Part shown: positions 61,301-63,344 of the stretch, piece after piece
Layout of the letters: each line of letters starts with the position of its first letter
Position numbering within the stretch: position 1 is the first letter of the stretch
From: Escarpia spicata
Lineage: Eukaryota; Annelida; Polychaeta; Sabellida; Siboglinidae
Direction of reading: 5' to 3'
DNA length: 64,000 bases
NCBI GenBank assembly: GCA_963995525.1
Contig: OZ023205.1
Span: forward strand, 58,308,800-58,372,799
The notes under the pieces: generated by a model
Databases searched by the model: none
What the model saw: the letters and a program-made list of their open reading frames with translations, nothing else
What the model was told of the DNA's origin: nothing
Position numbers and translations under genes: made by a program

Positions 61301-62852
61301 CAACACATCCACTGAATCAATGCACTCACTGAATCAACACATCCACTGAATCAACACCTGTGTTTCCCCTGGTATATGACAAGCGAGGCGAGCTAACTCG
61401 CCGTTTTTCTATGCCACCTTGCCCAAAATATGCCAAAATTGCCGCCTCATAATTACTTCGTGCGTTCATTTTTTTCTTTCAGCACTTGTATCGAATCCGG
61501 ACCTTTTTGAAGTCCAAATAGCGACCTGGTTTGCAATAATCTGCACCGCTGCAGCCGTGCGTTACCACACAGCGCCTCAAATGGGCGTAAGACGCAATAT
61601 TCTTAAAGGTAAAATTAATATGCCTAAGATAATGTTGAATGATGGAACTATCTCACTGAGGTATCAAAGTTAGGCAAAACTCAAGTTATAACGGTGAAAT
61701 CGATGTGGGTCCGGATTCGACACAAATGCCCACGAGTCTATTCAACTAATGTTCTATGCCTTTTTTTAACAAAATAAGGAATGTGATTCGTAAGATATCT
61801 TTGTGCTAAATGTATAATACATATTCGGACAAAGTTGTGCAAACAAACTTTTGGGAAAGTTGATTTGAGTGAAGTACTTACTTAAACCACCAAAGTCCAC
61901 ATCTTATAAAAGACGCCTATCGCCCAAAACTGTGTACACTAGACAATGATGTTTGCACAGAAATTGGATATACTAAACAACTTATACTGTTTTATAAAAA
62001 AGGACGTTCTTATGATTAATAGAAACATACTTTTGTGGCATTCCAGAAATGACTGTTTAATAAATTACATAGCATGCTAGCAACAAATGAAATATAATCT
62101 TTAGCACATAAACCATCAATTTACCATAATATTATGATATTACAATCATTTAAAGGTGATGATGAAAGAGTCTTCAGATGATACCACTAGATGCTTCCCA
62201 GAGAAGTGTTTGTTTGATAGGATTTCAGCATATGCACTGAGAAATTGCATATGTCCTTAAGGCTAAAATTAATGCCACACAATTATTAATAATCATAGGC
62301 AACCTTTCTGTAGCAAAAACAATGTGGTATAATCAAATGAACATTTGGGGATAGATAAAATCAGACAAGAACAAGTCATAAATCACTTAAGGATCCAGTA
62401 AGTACAAGATTACTCCAATAAACACCTATATACAGTCATATATCACGATGCATATCGTATTGTAACATAAGTGTAATGGTACATACATGATACATGCCAT
62501 ATTGTGGCTTAGTGTAGTGTTACAACACTAAATGTAACATAATTCAGACGATAAATAGTTTCCTTTATTCAACTACCAACACTAAATTTATGTTAGTGTC
62601 ATTAGACTACACAACCACCATATACATATTATATACACTGTAGACCAACACAGTTGTGCCAAACATGTTAGTAAGTTAAGGTTAGTGATCAAGTTCAATA
62701 ACCTAGAAATATTTAGTTGCTAGCCAATTCATGTTTAGTATTGAAACAAACGCTGCTGTTTCTGCACCGACCTGACCCACTATCAACAGCTTCATCATCC
62801 ACCTGGTGACTGTCGCTGGAGGCTCTCGGGGCCACATGGTGGCTTCGATCAA
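17631..62852 (-). CDS. AKAP9: AKAP9/pericentrin-family centrosomal scaffold, 36 C-terminal exons
   Basis: Minus-strand multi-exon gene, open at its 5' end (exons upstream lie beyond 64000). Exon edges were set by GT-AG sites, coiled-coil content and agreement of codon phase; all 36 exons join to 2,564 codons and a stop. Vertebrate AKAP9 is roughly 3,900 residues, so about two thirds is here. Residues 1-2318 of this part are mostly heptad-rich coiled coil. Residues about 2319-2412 are the PACT domain, which targets the protein to centrosomes and binds calmodulin in known members. A low-complexity linker and a YIERLEHLQLRLG helix follow, then a C-terminus ending in RR, which resembles AKAP9 rather than pericentrin as I remember them. 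The known family scaffolds PKA and gamma-tubulin complexes at centrosome and Golgi. I did not identify a PKA-anchoring helix. Exon 8 and exon 1 are the least certain. Confidence 0.85.
17690..18022. repeat. 24-bp minisatellite in the last intron
   Basis: About 14 units with core AGAGTCATCAGACATGTCA. It adjoins the acceptor of the last exon. Confidence 0.92.
18110..18612. repeat. CAACCAGCCAACACATCAACTG-type minisatellite
   Basis: Degenerate units based on ACACATCAAC(T/C)GG, with variant spacers. Same intron as the 24-bp array. Confidence 0.85.
18662..18825 (-). CDS. AKAP9: AKAP9-like exon 35
   Basis: 164 bp, phase 2 to 1. MLTAFDPMLESTPPPPPSLS and NYIERLEHLQLRLGA, a short terminal helix conserved in AKAP9. 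Donor GCTG|GTGAGT. If unspliced, a TAG three codons on would end the protein with GE. Confidence 0.82.
18850..19452. other. Intron 34, mostly unique
   Basis: TG-rich tract at 18878-18935, then AT-rich unique sequence. Short open frames show no domain. Confidence 0.5.
19453..19587 (-). CDS. AKAP9: AKAP9-like exon 34
   Basis: 135 bp, phase 2 to 2. YPQSASFHSSSSLHTTPPT, RDRSVEVRRVPQYTSPGLSF. Acceptor TCTACTCAG, donor CGCAG|GTACGA. The frame is chosen because it alone restores phase on both sides; the Tyr/Arg/Ser-Pro texture resembles the AKAP9 tail. Confidence 0.7.
19650..20035. repeat. About 20-bp minisatellite
   Basis: Units CTTAACACATGGTGGGGCAT with substitutions, about 19 copies, intron 33. 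Confidence 0.88.
20045..20870. repeat. GGTGAGTG / GGTGGGTGTCAGG minisatellite
   Basis: Complex array of TGGGTGTCAGGGGGTGAGTG-like units filling intron 33 up to the donor of exon 33. A long minus-strand ORF (20625-21050) over it is an artefact apart from exon 33. Confidence 0.88.
20873..20966 (-). CDS. AKAP9: AKAP9-like exon 33
   Basis: 94 bp, phase 1 to 2. VVSRHSPSPNSERPVLRHRE and RLYQSPSGTS, a Ser/Pro/Arg-rich linker. Acceptor CTACTGCAG, donor CCAG|GTAACC. Confidence 0.8.
21246..21418 (+). mobile_element. tRNA-derived SINE, copy 2 (truncated)
   Basis: Shares CTGGCTATAAGCAG, TGGCTGAATGCTTAGCAGAG and GGAGTGAAGT segments with the copies at 11450 and 30155; the tRNA-like head is missing. In intron 32. 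Confidence 0.65.
21515..21588 (-). CDS. AKAP9: AKAP9-like exon 32, end of PACT
   Basis: 74 bp, phase 2 to 1. LRFLVRKWRRATRG continues the PACT helix across the intron as in vertebrate members, then ANIGSVPMDMG. Acceptor GTTTGTTGCAG, donor ATGG|GTGAGT. Confidence 0.9.
21735..22220. repeat. About 22-bp minisatellite
   Basis: Units ATCACCAGTACATCTCAACTGT, then a related CACCATTATGTCACCAG block to 22220. It fills intron 31 downstream of the PACT exon. Confidence 0.92.
22236..22474 (-). CDS. AKAP9: AKAP9-like exon 31, PACT domain
   Basis: 239 bp, phase 0 to 2. Diagnostic PACT sequence: LQRLYGRYLKSESFRKALIY, YLLVLIGGFQDSEQQTLTMI, then PFTKFRSAVRAVIAISR. This domain anchors AKAP9 and pericentrin at the centrosome. 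Acceptor CTTGCCAG, donor TCTAG|GTGAGT. Confidence 0.93.
22815..23735. repeat. Fold-back (inverted) repeat, intron 30
   Basis: 22818-22975 is the near-perfect reverse complement of 23527-23686; shared blocks include CAGAAAAGTCACTGACTT and TTTACCCCCTTCAAACATTG. The arms are about 160 bp. A second pair (CAATGCAAGACAACCATGTATA at 23083) reappears inverted near 23710. The centre holds GTAAACGCC repeats and a C-rich run. Confidence 0.8.
23800..24300 (-). pseudogene. LINE C-terminal fragment
   Basis: Minus strand reads MKSLHWFPARYRVIFKIC, TYQALSNKQPSYLHSLLTP, RSSSFDLLFVPRVNTNIGTR, the end of a LINE reverse transcriptase ORF, with a frameshift after it. In intron 30. Confidence 0.75.
24350..24905. 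repeat. 33-bp minisatellite
   Basis: About 17 units based on GGGGCAGACTGGGGTGTTCT, intron 30. Confidence 0.92.
25030..25560. repeat. About 40-bp minisatellite
   Basis: Units with GAGACTATGTTAAGTCAAGT and GTTACAACGGTGCCTCCC. In intron 30 close to the donor of exon 30; the junction itself is not in the unit. Confidence 0.92.
25622..25798 (-). CDS. AKAP9: AKAP9-like exon 30
   Basis: 177 bp, phase 0. RSDFSLQLSRLEQELAATQT and ELHRVQGERDSVLHS, then a Ser/Thr-rich stretch. Acceptor TGTGCCAG, donor GTCAAG|GTGAGC. It directly precedes the PACT exon. Confidence 0.86.
26041..27186. repeat. 42-bp donor-spanning minisatellite (exon 29)
   Basis: About 27 units. On the minus strand each contains GAGCAG|GTACATCTCT, identical to the exon 29 end and its donor. 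Because 42 is a multiple of three, very long frames stay open on both strands; these are not genes. Confidence 0.95.
27187..27369 (-). CDS. AKAP9: AKAP9-like exon 29
   Basis: 183 bp, phase 0. AVPGLNERILSHNNELTTFI, SEEKQHLRRMLNILEQDLVQ and RDSPSEQ. Acceptor GTGTTGTAG. Donor GAGCAG|GTACATCTCT recurs in about 27 units of the intron. Confidence 0.85.
27497..27630 (-). repeat. 27-bp donor-spanning minisatellite (exon 28)
   Basis: Four units of TTTGAACTCCACCCCACAG plus GTGAGGGC (minus strand) beginning in exon 28. Each unit repeats the exon end and donor; in one unit GT is changed to AT. Confidence 0.93.
27605..27761 (-). CDS. AKAP9: AKAP9-like exon 28, with a ladder of in-frame donors
   Basis: 157 bp to the first donor. 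RGGIGPDSDIESIKSTLKDI and LYELQELQMSLNSTPQ. Donor CCACAG|GTGAGA. The next 27-bp units repeat exon end plus donor, with further GT donors at exon ends 27578 and 27551 and, after a copy with AT in place of GT, at 27497. All are phase 0 and open. Confidence 0.83.
27800..28470. repeat. 20-bp donor-spanning minisatellite (exon 27)
   Basis: About 33 units. Minus-strand unit GTAACACACTGCACTACACG; the exon end CACTGCACTACACG|GTAACA is the first unit. Confidence 0.93.
28461..28591 (-). CDS. AKAP9: AKAP9-like exon 27
   Basis: 131 bp, phase 0 to 2. ETSEGAPPTSHRTAVARKQM and ESLRQQLQLLCIRLQEELAH. Acceptor TTGCTGCAG. The donor CACTGCACTACACG|GTAACA is the first unit of a 20-bp array that repeats the same junction. 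Confidence 0.82.
28904..29281 (-). CDS. AKAP9: AKAP9-like exon 26
   Basis: 378 bp, phase 0. AQKEDLQTRVELSQERLREM, VETLYELSEERDNDRLRQSI and SETVTQLQSQLAETRRAEVE, then a Gly/Ser end (APSGSGYVHHQFSSGDK). Acceptor CTTTATAG, donor AAG|GTATGA. Confidence 0.87.
29340..30560. repeat. 18-bp CTATCTACCTGTCCCTCT minisatellite, split by a SINE
   Basis: Arrays at 29340-30150 and 30460-30560 surround the SINE at 30155-30455. On the minus strand the unit includes ACAG|GTAGATAG, similar to the exon 25 donor TTCAG|GTGAGAG. Confidence 0.9.
30155..30455 (+). mobile_element. tRNA-derived SINE, copy 3 (full length)
   Basis: A tRNA-like head at 30166-30232 has an A-box-like TGGCGCAGTAGTTAGAGCG and a B-box-like GGTTTGAATAC, followed by the body shared with other copies. 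It interrupts the 18-bp minisatellite. Confidence 0.82.
30560..30854 (-). CDS. AKAP9: AKAP9-like exon 25
   Basis: 295 bp, phase 2 to 0. RERQLGSQLRDILDDERSSQ, LLDLERSKLLEMQEALQHER and VTCRQLKTALETLQ. Acceptor GTTGTCAG chosen because it restores the phase. Donor CTTCAG|GTGAGA. Confidence 0.87.
30862..31560. repeat. 24-bp then 12-bp minisatellite
   Basis: 30870-31105: units CACACCCAATGATACACTTC ATGA. 31106-31555: units CACACCTCATGG or CACACCTCATGA, highly regular. Immediately upstream of the exon 25 acceptor. Six-frame ORFs of 250-280 codons here are artefacts. Confidence 0.95.
31805..32016 (-). CDS. AKAP9: AKAP9-like exon 24
   Basis: 212 bp, phase 0 to 2. KLKLDVESEKQSHLEAVTAL and YKAKVEQMRASVELHKSRAE. 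Acceptor TTTGTCGCAG. The donor AACAA|GTGAGC includes a TGA that would end the protein if unspliced. Confidence 0.85.
32020..32480. repeat. About 47-bp minisatellite at the exon 24 acceptor
   Basis: Units with GTGTTCTGTGACAATGATG and ACAAGTCACAGTCAC. On the minus strand TTGTC(G/A)CAG|AA is shared by the real acceptor and the units, but only two exon bases are included. Confidence 0.8.
32480..33004. other. Intron 23 unique segment
   Basis: AT-rich. 32,700-32,900 has TTTTATTGAAATTCTGGC-type sequence that recurs in part at 37,970-38,150 (AACTTTGCC, CATACAG), so it is probably an old dispersed repeat. No coding signal. Confidence 0.4.
33005..33235. repeat. About 31-bp GTGTCACACTCCGGTGAGGG minisatellite
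   Basis: About seven diverged units in intron 23. Confidence 0.85.
33358..34455. repeat. Pyrimidine-rich minisatellite (1.1 kb)
   Basis: Units of CTCCCTCCTCCCACTCTCCC plus CTCTGCTTCTCCCTTCCTCT; one strand is almost pure pyrimidine, so triplex-type structure is possible. The long Ser/Pro/Leu frames are artefacts. Confidence 0.94.
34988..35138 (-). CDS. AKAP9: AKAP9-like exon 23
   Basis: 151 bp, phase 2 to 0. CALEEQRRQAGQLNEALVIE and RLDTEKEHSSQYRERTNHVI. Acceptor GTTTCAG|GTGTGCC is the last of about 12 similar junctions. Donor ATACAG|GTGGGC; the frame stays open past it, so a longer exon form is possible. Confidence 0.83.
35139..35800. repeat. About 62-bp acceptor-spanning minisatellite (exon 23)
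   Basis: About 12 units. Minus-strand unit holds TGTTTCAG|(G/A)TGTGCCTT then GAGCAGAGA.AGGCTGGTC, the exon 23 acceptor with its first 30 coding bases. Confidence 0.92.
35815..36961. repeat. 63-bp donor-spanning minisatellite (exon 22)
   Basis: About 18 units. Minus-strand unit holds TTCACCTC|GTGAGTGTCTCC; the real junction is CCACCTC|GTGAGTGTCTCC. Confidence 0.95.
36962..37184 (-). CDS. AKAP9: AKAP9-like exon 22
   Basis: 223 bp, phase 1 to 2. VEVLEFKVQQERVVSDDLRT and ELGDMTSRVTMLQDALTREQ. Acceptor TGCTACAG, donor CCACCTC|GTGAGTGTC, which heads an array of about 18 donor-bearing units. Confidence 0.86.
37335..37521. repeat. About 31-bp donor-spanning minisatellite (exon 21)
   Basis: Units of GGGGTGACTGTGAGGGGTAA CTCACCCTGATG. 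The minus strand has CATCAGG|GTGAGTTACC, like the exon 21 junction CGCCAGG|GTAAGTACC. Confidence 0.85.
37522..37693 (-). CDS. AKAP9: AKAP9-like exon 21
   Basis: 172 bp, phase 0 to 1. ERLTQEVIDLQQQLAALKVT and MAERTRAEEQHKVLENQL. Donor CCAGG|GTAAGTACC; the intron has further CATCAGG|GTGAGTTACC units. Confidence 0.85.
38177..38419 (-). CDS. AKAP9: AKAP9-like exon 20
   Basis: 243 bp, phase 0. GILRKIHSEGIKKLSVPELH, a Gly/Asp linker (GDDLHPYGDAAPLGDD) and WEEERHSLKATIDSLREA. Acceptor TTTGCTCAG, donor CAG|GTAATG. Confidence 0.87.
38906..39114 (-). CDS. AKAP9: AKAP9-like exon 19
   Basis: 209 bp, phase 1 to 0. DDDSLIELARKVHVEIDRNE, then MMGYLRRPDAQGAPDMADAA. Acceptor GTCACCAG|GTGATGATGACTCA lies inside a 38-bp array. 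Donor CTGCAA|GTAGGT. Confidence 0.83.
39115..39520. repeat. 38-bp acceptor-spanning minisatellite (exon 19)
   Basis: About ten units. Minus-strand unit TGTGTCACCAG|GTGATGATGACTCA is the exon 19 acceptor plus its first 14 bases. Confidence 0.93.
39617..39818 (-). CDS. AKAP9: AKAP9-like exon 18
   Basis: 202 bp, phase 0 to 1. KLEQLLSEMSTEYEQKLAEV and RRQLQKYHTDEINRLIVDHQ. Donor ACGA|GTGAGT. The acceptor TTGTAG|AAACTGGAGCAGCT is the first member of a 30-bp array carrying the same junction. Confidence 0.86.
39819..40320. repeat. 30-bp acceptor-spanning minisatellite (exon 18)
   Basis: About 16 units with core CAGCTGCTGCAGTTTCTATG. The minus strand has GTTGTCATAG|AAACTGGAGCAGCTG; the exon 18 start is TTGTAG|AAACTGGAGCAGCTA. 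Confidence 0.93.
40321..41289. other. Intron 17 segment, no gene
   Basis: Begins with a GTCCTTTGGACTAA motif near 40458 that is partly mirrored at 42930 (CCAAAGGACTAA). The rest is AT-rich unique sequence. Confidence 0.4.
41290..41770 (+). pseudogene. LINE reverse transcriptase fragment
   Basis: Plus strand reads CAFIDSKKAFDLVDRSSLWS, KIISCGINGIVLKVVYNIYK, QGENLCSLLFAIYLNHFE and LLYADDTRM, with stops and frameshifts. A different LINE lineage from the intact copy at 11838. Confidence 0.7.
42105..42520. repeat. Tandem triplication, about 128 bp
   Basis: Three copies with GTCTACTCTGCCTGGGCGGG, GACCAATTAAAGATTAGTCA and CAATAAACAAAATCTACTG. Part resembles 40920-41000. Confidence 0.88.
42540..42940. 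repeat. Duplicated non-autonomous repeat
   Basis: Two copies of about 170 bp sharing ATTCAATCAAATACAGATTT and GTTGCTGAACGGTTT. The shared 30 bp also occurs at 41693. It ends with a CGGACGGCGAACG and CCTTCAGCCAAAGGACTA tail. Confidence 0.65.
43378..43490. repeat. Detached copy of the exon 18 minisatellite
   Basis: Four 30-bp units identical in type to the array at 39819-40320 but 3 kb away in the same intron, separated by unrelated repeats. Confidence 0.9.
43905..44070 (+). pseudogene. LINE 3' fragment
   Basis: Plus strand reads KIWNQLPITLKSSETIAAFH then, after a stop, LIY and KLHSHP, the typical C-terminal end of a LINE ORF. Confidence 0.5.
44242..44499 (-). CDS. AKAP9: AKAP9-like exon 17
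   Basis: 258 bp, phase 0. RDLGAALVEAKQTIQGQEQQ, HEVSDLHHEVGILQNQL, a Gly/Ser-rich linker (ESSPSSSGSKS) and MSLTQAELQVQ. Acceptor GTTCTGCAG, donor CAG|GTGAGA. Confidence 0.88.
44540..44823. repeat. TGTG/GAGTGAGT simple-repeat intron
   Basis: A TG-rich tract at 44520-44610 and GTGAGTGA/ATGAGTGA repeats to 44823. It includes a second copy of the exon 16 donor near 44750. Confidence 0.7.
44824..44919 (-). CDS. AKAP9: AKAP9-like exon 16
   Basis: 96 bp, phase 0. AKYESEIQELLRQLKDRDA then SHLHSQ. Donor CACAG|GTGGGTCAAC; a second copy, CACAG|GTGAGTCAAC, lies about 70 bp further on. Confidence 0.85.
44935..45762. repeat. About 45-60-bp donor-spanning minisatellite (exon 15)
   Basis: Units contain GGTGACAGACTGACCTG; the minus strand has CAG|GTCAGTCTGTCACC, the exon 15 donor. 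Confidence 0.9.
45763..46014 (-). CDS. AKAP9: AKAP9-like exon 15
   Basis: 252 bp, phase 0. Coil VNRLEDVLHQKEAEATRLMG and ARLEQDFNALQQTLSERQ, ending TDGITANMQ. Donor ATGCAG|GTCAGTCTG is repeated many times in the following intron. Confidence 0.87.
46130..46885. repeat. TGTGACCAGTGTGTTGTGGTC minisatellite
   Basis: Units of about 21 and 42 bp with GTGTTGTGGTCACTG and GGTCAATGGGCTGTGACC, intron 14. Confidence 0.92.
47043..47168 (-). CDS. AKAP9: AKAP9-like exon 14
   Basis: 126 bp, phase 0. VEGQLKTVTGRLMEEQEG and ELEQLLEQLREAVQ. The acceptor's upstream tract is a TG repeat ending TGCAG. Donor CAG|GTGAGT. Confidence 0.87.
47222..47462 (-). mobile_element. tRNA-derived SINE, copy 4
   Basis: Reverse complement matches other copies: CTTGGGCAAGTTCGTTCAC, GTTGCTCCAGTCCACAC, TGCAGCATGGCTGGTTACTT, GGGAGTAAAGTGTAAAGAG. 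The tRNA head is decayed. In intron 13. Confidence 0.72.
47470..47652. repeat. 34-bp minisatellite next to a SINE
   Basis: Five to six near-identical units (AACACAGGCGCCACAAAGTG), one shortened. Intron 13. Confidence 0.93.
47749..49251 (-). CDS. AKAP9: AKAP9-like exon 13, giant heptad-repeat exon
   Basis: 1,503 bp (501 codons), phase 0, by far the largest exon. The 478-codon ORF runs on in frame upstream to the acceptor GTTTCTAG at 49251. Nearly the whole peptide is built on seven-residue units such as QLTETxx, QELAESR and QELADTS. It includes a high-identity block at 48060-48560 with alternating QELAESR and QELADTS heptads. It ends FRETAEVELANIWRHFGQCE, then the donor CCCAA|GTGAAT. Ala and Gln at several core positions suggest a weak or flexible coiled coil. 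Confidence 0.9.
48060..48560 (-). repeat. Coding 21/42-bp heptad minisatellite in exon 13
   Basis: Tandem 21-bp units (plus-strand core CAGCTCTTGTCTACTTTC or CAGCTCTTGACTTGTATC) alternate to form 42-bp higher-order units. Each 21-bp unit is exactly one coiled-coil heptad. Identity between neighbours is high, indicating recent expansion inside coding sequence. Confidence 0.92.
49265..49945. repeat. GACAGTGGATGGTGACACT minisatellite
   Basis: About 19-bp units in variable higher-order arrangement, intron 12. Confidence 0.92.
50179..50304 (-). CDS. AKAP9: AKAP9-like exon 12
   Basis: 126 bp, phase 0. VEALEREMTQLKTEHEVYRV and ATVNTALAERDTQLSE. The acceptor is a CAGCAG pair, so a one-codon NAGNAG alternative (start 50307) is possible. 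Donor GAG|GTAATA. Confidence 0.85.
50400..50640 (-). pseudogene. LINE tail fragment
   Basis: Minus strand has FHRHLKTYLFNIAYPLYLSS, a LINE ORF C-terminal motif. The same family as 23800-24300 is possible. Confidence 0.5.
50640..50840. repeat. About 45-bp minisatellite
   Basis: Four units with CCCCATACCAACATGACAGG, intron 11. Confidence 0.8.
50873..51124 (-). CDS. AKAP9: AKAP9-like exon 11
   Basis: 252 bp, phase 0. Long Gln/Glu-rich coil: ERIETLQTQLRGTQEELRTS, then QLKAAQEQ twice, ending QRKQAEKELNIKQ. Acceptor GTGTTTCAG, donor CAG|GTAGAG. Confidence 0.88.
51455..52230 (+). pseudogene. LINE reverse transcriptase 3' fragment
   Basis: Plus strand has VNDLPNSIKATANADDTKLY, NYLNKLAVWSKTWLLNFNAT, DGQKHLGITICSNLKTSTHI, then broken frames to a TAAG-repeat tail at 52225. 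The ADD motif has Asn before it in place of Phe. Confidence 0.75.
52312..52388. repeat. CA microsatellite
   Basis: Nearly pure CA dinucleotides right after the LINE fragment. Confidence 0.97.
52512..52655 (-). CDS. AKAP9: AKAP9-like exon 10
   Basis: 144 bp, phase 0. A non-coil segment RYVRPDLTSSVPSVFSRPDT then AVRLAMESAEAKDRNILEFI. Donor AAG|GTTTGC. The acceptor GGACACAG is at the edge of a large minisatellite. Confidence 0.7.
52680..53545. repeat. About 38-bp minisatellite upstream of exon 10
   Basis: About 22 units with AAGTGAACACAAGGTCTAGT and CTGACAGAGTGACAGGAC. It runs up to the exon 10 acceptor. Confidence 0.93.
53597..54258. mobile_element. Fold-back element with TTAA ends (piggyBac-like MITE)
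   Basis: Both ends read TTAAGGGTAGCCA..; the left 53597-53885 and right 53970-54258 are inverted copies (shared GTTAATACTGAACAT, ACCAAATTTGGAGTACTAAT, TTGTTAGCTCAGAATAAT). TTAA flanks fit piggyBac target duplication. No transposase is encoded. It lies in intron 9. Confidence 0.75.
54528..54719 (-). CDS. AKAP9: AKAP9-like exon 9
   Basis: 192 bp, phase 0. AEVNQQSQKHGQEAF, FAQQLIDEKNAEIDHLNEHI and a non-coil end (SITVDS). Acceptor TTTGTTTAG, donor GACAGC|GTGAGT. Confidence 0.8.
55025..55129 (-). CDS. AKAP9: AKAP9-like exon 8 (tentative)
   Basis: 105 bp, phase 0 at both ends: THTIERMEEDQEDTSMLVNL then LNLQ. Donor TTACAG|GTACTA is fair; the acceptor GTGTACAG lacks a good pyrimidine tract. Skipping it would keep the frame, so it could be alternative or spurious. 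Confidence 0.45.
55130..55889. other. Intron 7 unique sequence
   Basis: AT-rich, no repeats or coding signal recognised. The acceptor of exon 8 at its low end is weak. Confidence 0.5.
55890..56039 (-). CDS. AKAP9: AKAP9-like exon 7
   Basis: 150 bp, phase 0. Coiled coil DLTEQLEQFREQLIERDEQ and CQHVDELEDKIEQLQ. Acceptor TTGTTTCAG, donor CAG|GTGAGT. Confidence 0.88.
56260..56765. repeat. Degenerate AATGGTAAGA.AAA minisatellite
   Basis: About 25-40-bp units with TGGTAGAAAATAATGGTAAG, old and diverged, in intron 6 next to the exon 6 donor. Confidence 0.75.
56773..56973 (-). CDS. AKAP9: AKAP9-like exon 6
   Basis: 201 bp, phase 0. ELTHDKEALQSRVDVQMTK coil, a Ser/Thr-Pro linker (SVSPTSPS), then HQLEEERVALTNSSKE. 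Acceptor GTTGACAG, donor GAG|GTGACC. Confidence 0.82.
56974..57393. other. Intron 5, no feature
   Basis: AT-rich unique sequence with one local duplication (AAAGTAAATCA.AGATTTA.GAATT) near 57320-57390. Confidence 0.5.
57394..57603 (-). CDS. AKAP9: AKAP9-like exon 5
   Basis: 210 bp, phase 0. An acidic linker (PPVDEQHTPDLGVSESDSQT) is followed by coil (ELSHTIKDLESQVDTLRRAE, EKVVTLEDELKNLKTLEE). Donor GAG|GTTTGT is weak. Confidence 0.82.
57795..58605. repeat. 60-bp minisatellite, highly homogeneous
   Basis: About 13.5 units with GATCAGCCCGGGACGTTTTA and CTTCACTTTCAATTGTCCTG. The unit is 20 codons and lacks stops in two plus frames, giving 300-codon ORFs that are artefacts. In intron 4. Confidence 0.95.
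58843..59016 (-). CDS. AKAP9: AKAP9-like exon 4
   Basis: 174 bp, phase 0. Coiled coil LQEVEEQLREKTEQVSTQK and LRDVVAQLEAELESQ. Donor AAC|GTACGT. The acceptor could be CGGAG| or, 3 bp later, GAGCAG|; the second is taken here. Confidence 0.8.
59017..59700. other. Intron 3 unique sequence
   Basis: No gene or clear repeat seen up to about 59700. Confidence 0.5.
59700..59936. repeat. Diverged donor-spanning repeat (exon 3)
   Basis: Three or four units of about 55 bp; the minus strand has ACTGGAGCGAGA.GTACAAA followed by GTCTGTCTAAAG, echoing the exon 3 end and donor. Confidence 0.65.
59937..60056 (-). CDS. AKAP9: AKAP9-like exon 3
   Basis: 120 bp, phase 0 both ends: EREVERDELQQKMEQLEKLK, then RRSRDQRLERE. 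The acceptor TTGTTTCAG|GAG is repeated upstream in an array, and the donor CGAGAG|GTACAAA is echoed in three or four diverged units downstream. Both edges therefore lie inside repeat units. Confidence 0.85.
60057..60290. repeat. About 50-bp acceptor-spanning minisatellite (exon 3)
   Basis: Five units; the minus strand has TTGTTTCAG|GAGTCAGTGGACCG, matching exon 3 start TTGTTTCAG|GAGCAGTCAGTGGAGCG. Confidence 0.9.
60385..60617 (-). CDS. AKAP9: AKAP9-like exon 2
   Basis: Acceptor GTGTGTTGCAG, donor CGAA|GTAAGT. 233 bp of strong coiled coil (LVQQLTRVTDEKRDVERQ, DLEMTVEELHIEIERVQEE). Ends in phase 0. Confidence 0.85.
60625..61355. repeat. 34-bp near-perfect minisatellite
   Basis: About 19 essentially identical units (CACTGAATCAACACATCCAC TGAATCAATGCACT) after a few diverged ones at the exon 2 side. 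Intron 1. Confidence 0.97.
61356..62771. other. Intron 1 unique sequence with a short inverted repeat
   Basis: AT-rich. GTATCGAATCCGGACC at 61486 is mirrored by GGTCCGGATTCGACAC at 61709, perhaps a small MITE. No coding signal. Confidence 0.45.
62772..62852 (-). CDS. AKAP9: AKAP9-like exon 1 of window
   Basis: Acceptor GCATTCATAG, donor TCAG|GTCGGT. 81 bp encoding DRSHHVAPRASSDSHQ and VDDEAVDSGSG, a charged non-coil linker. Starts with two bases of a split codon and ends in phase 1, which fits exon 2 exactly. Confidence 0.55.
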
Positions 62853-62954
62853 CTATGAATGCGGAGCAGTGGAAAAGCACACACAGTGAGTAAAATGAAA
62901 AGAAAGCGAACACAAAGTGTTAGAGAAACACACCACTGCACACTGAGACTGCAT

Positions 62955-63095
62955 TGGGGAAACTGTACAAGCCCACCGAGGGTGGGGGTGTGAACATCAA
63001 ATACAACTGTACAAGCCCACCGAGGGTGGGGGTGTGAACATCAAATACAACTGTACAAGTCCACCGAGGGTGGGGGTGTCAACATCAAATACAAC
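62955..63095. repeat. 44-bp repeat, three copies
   Basis: Three near-identical units with GTACAAGCCCACCGAGGGTG. Confidence 0.93.
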
Positions 63096-63344
63096 TGCTT
63101 TTGGTAATGTATAGTGCAAATCAATCATGTTAAACAGGTTAAGATAGGCTTCTACTATTTCCACAATGCAGCTCACTACTGCTGCACCACTGATGCATAA
63201 ATCATAGACATTACAATGTGTGACAACAAAAACAAGTACTTAGACTTGTGTAACTATATCACCAGCCTACACTTGTGGTGCGTCATCAACACTGTTACTT
63301 ACTATAAACCATCACAACAATGACGTAACAACAACATTCCACAC

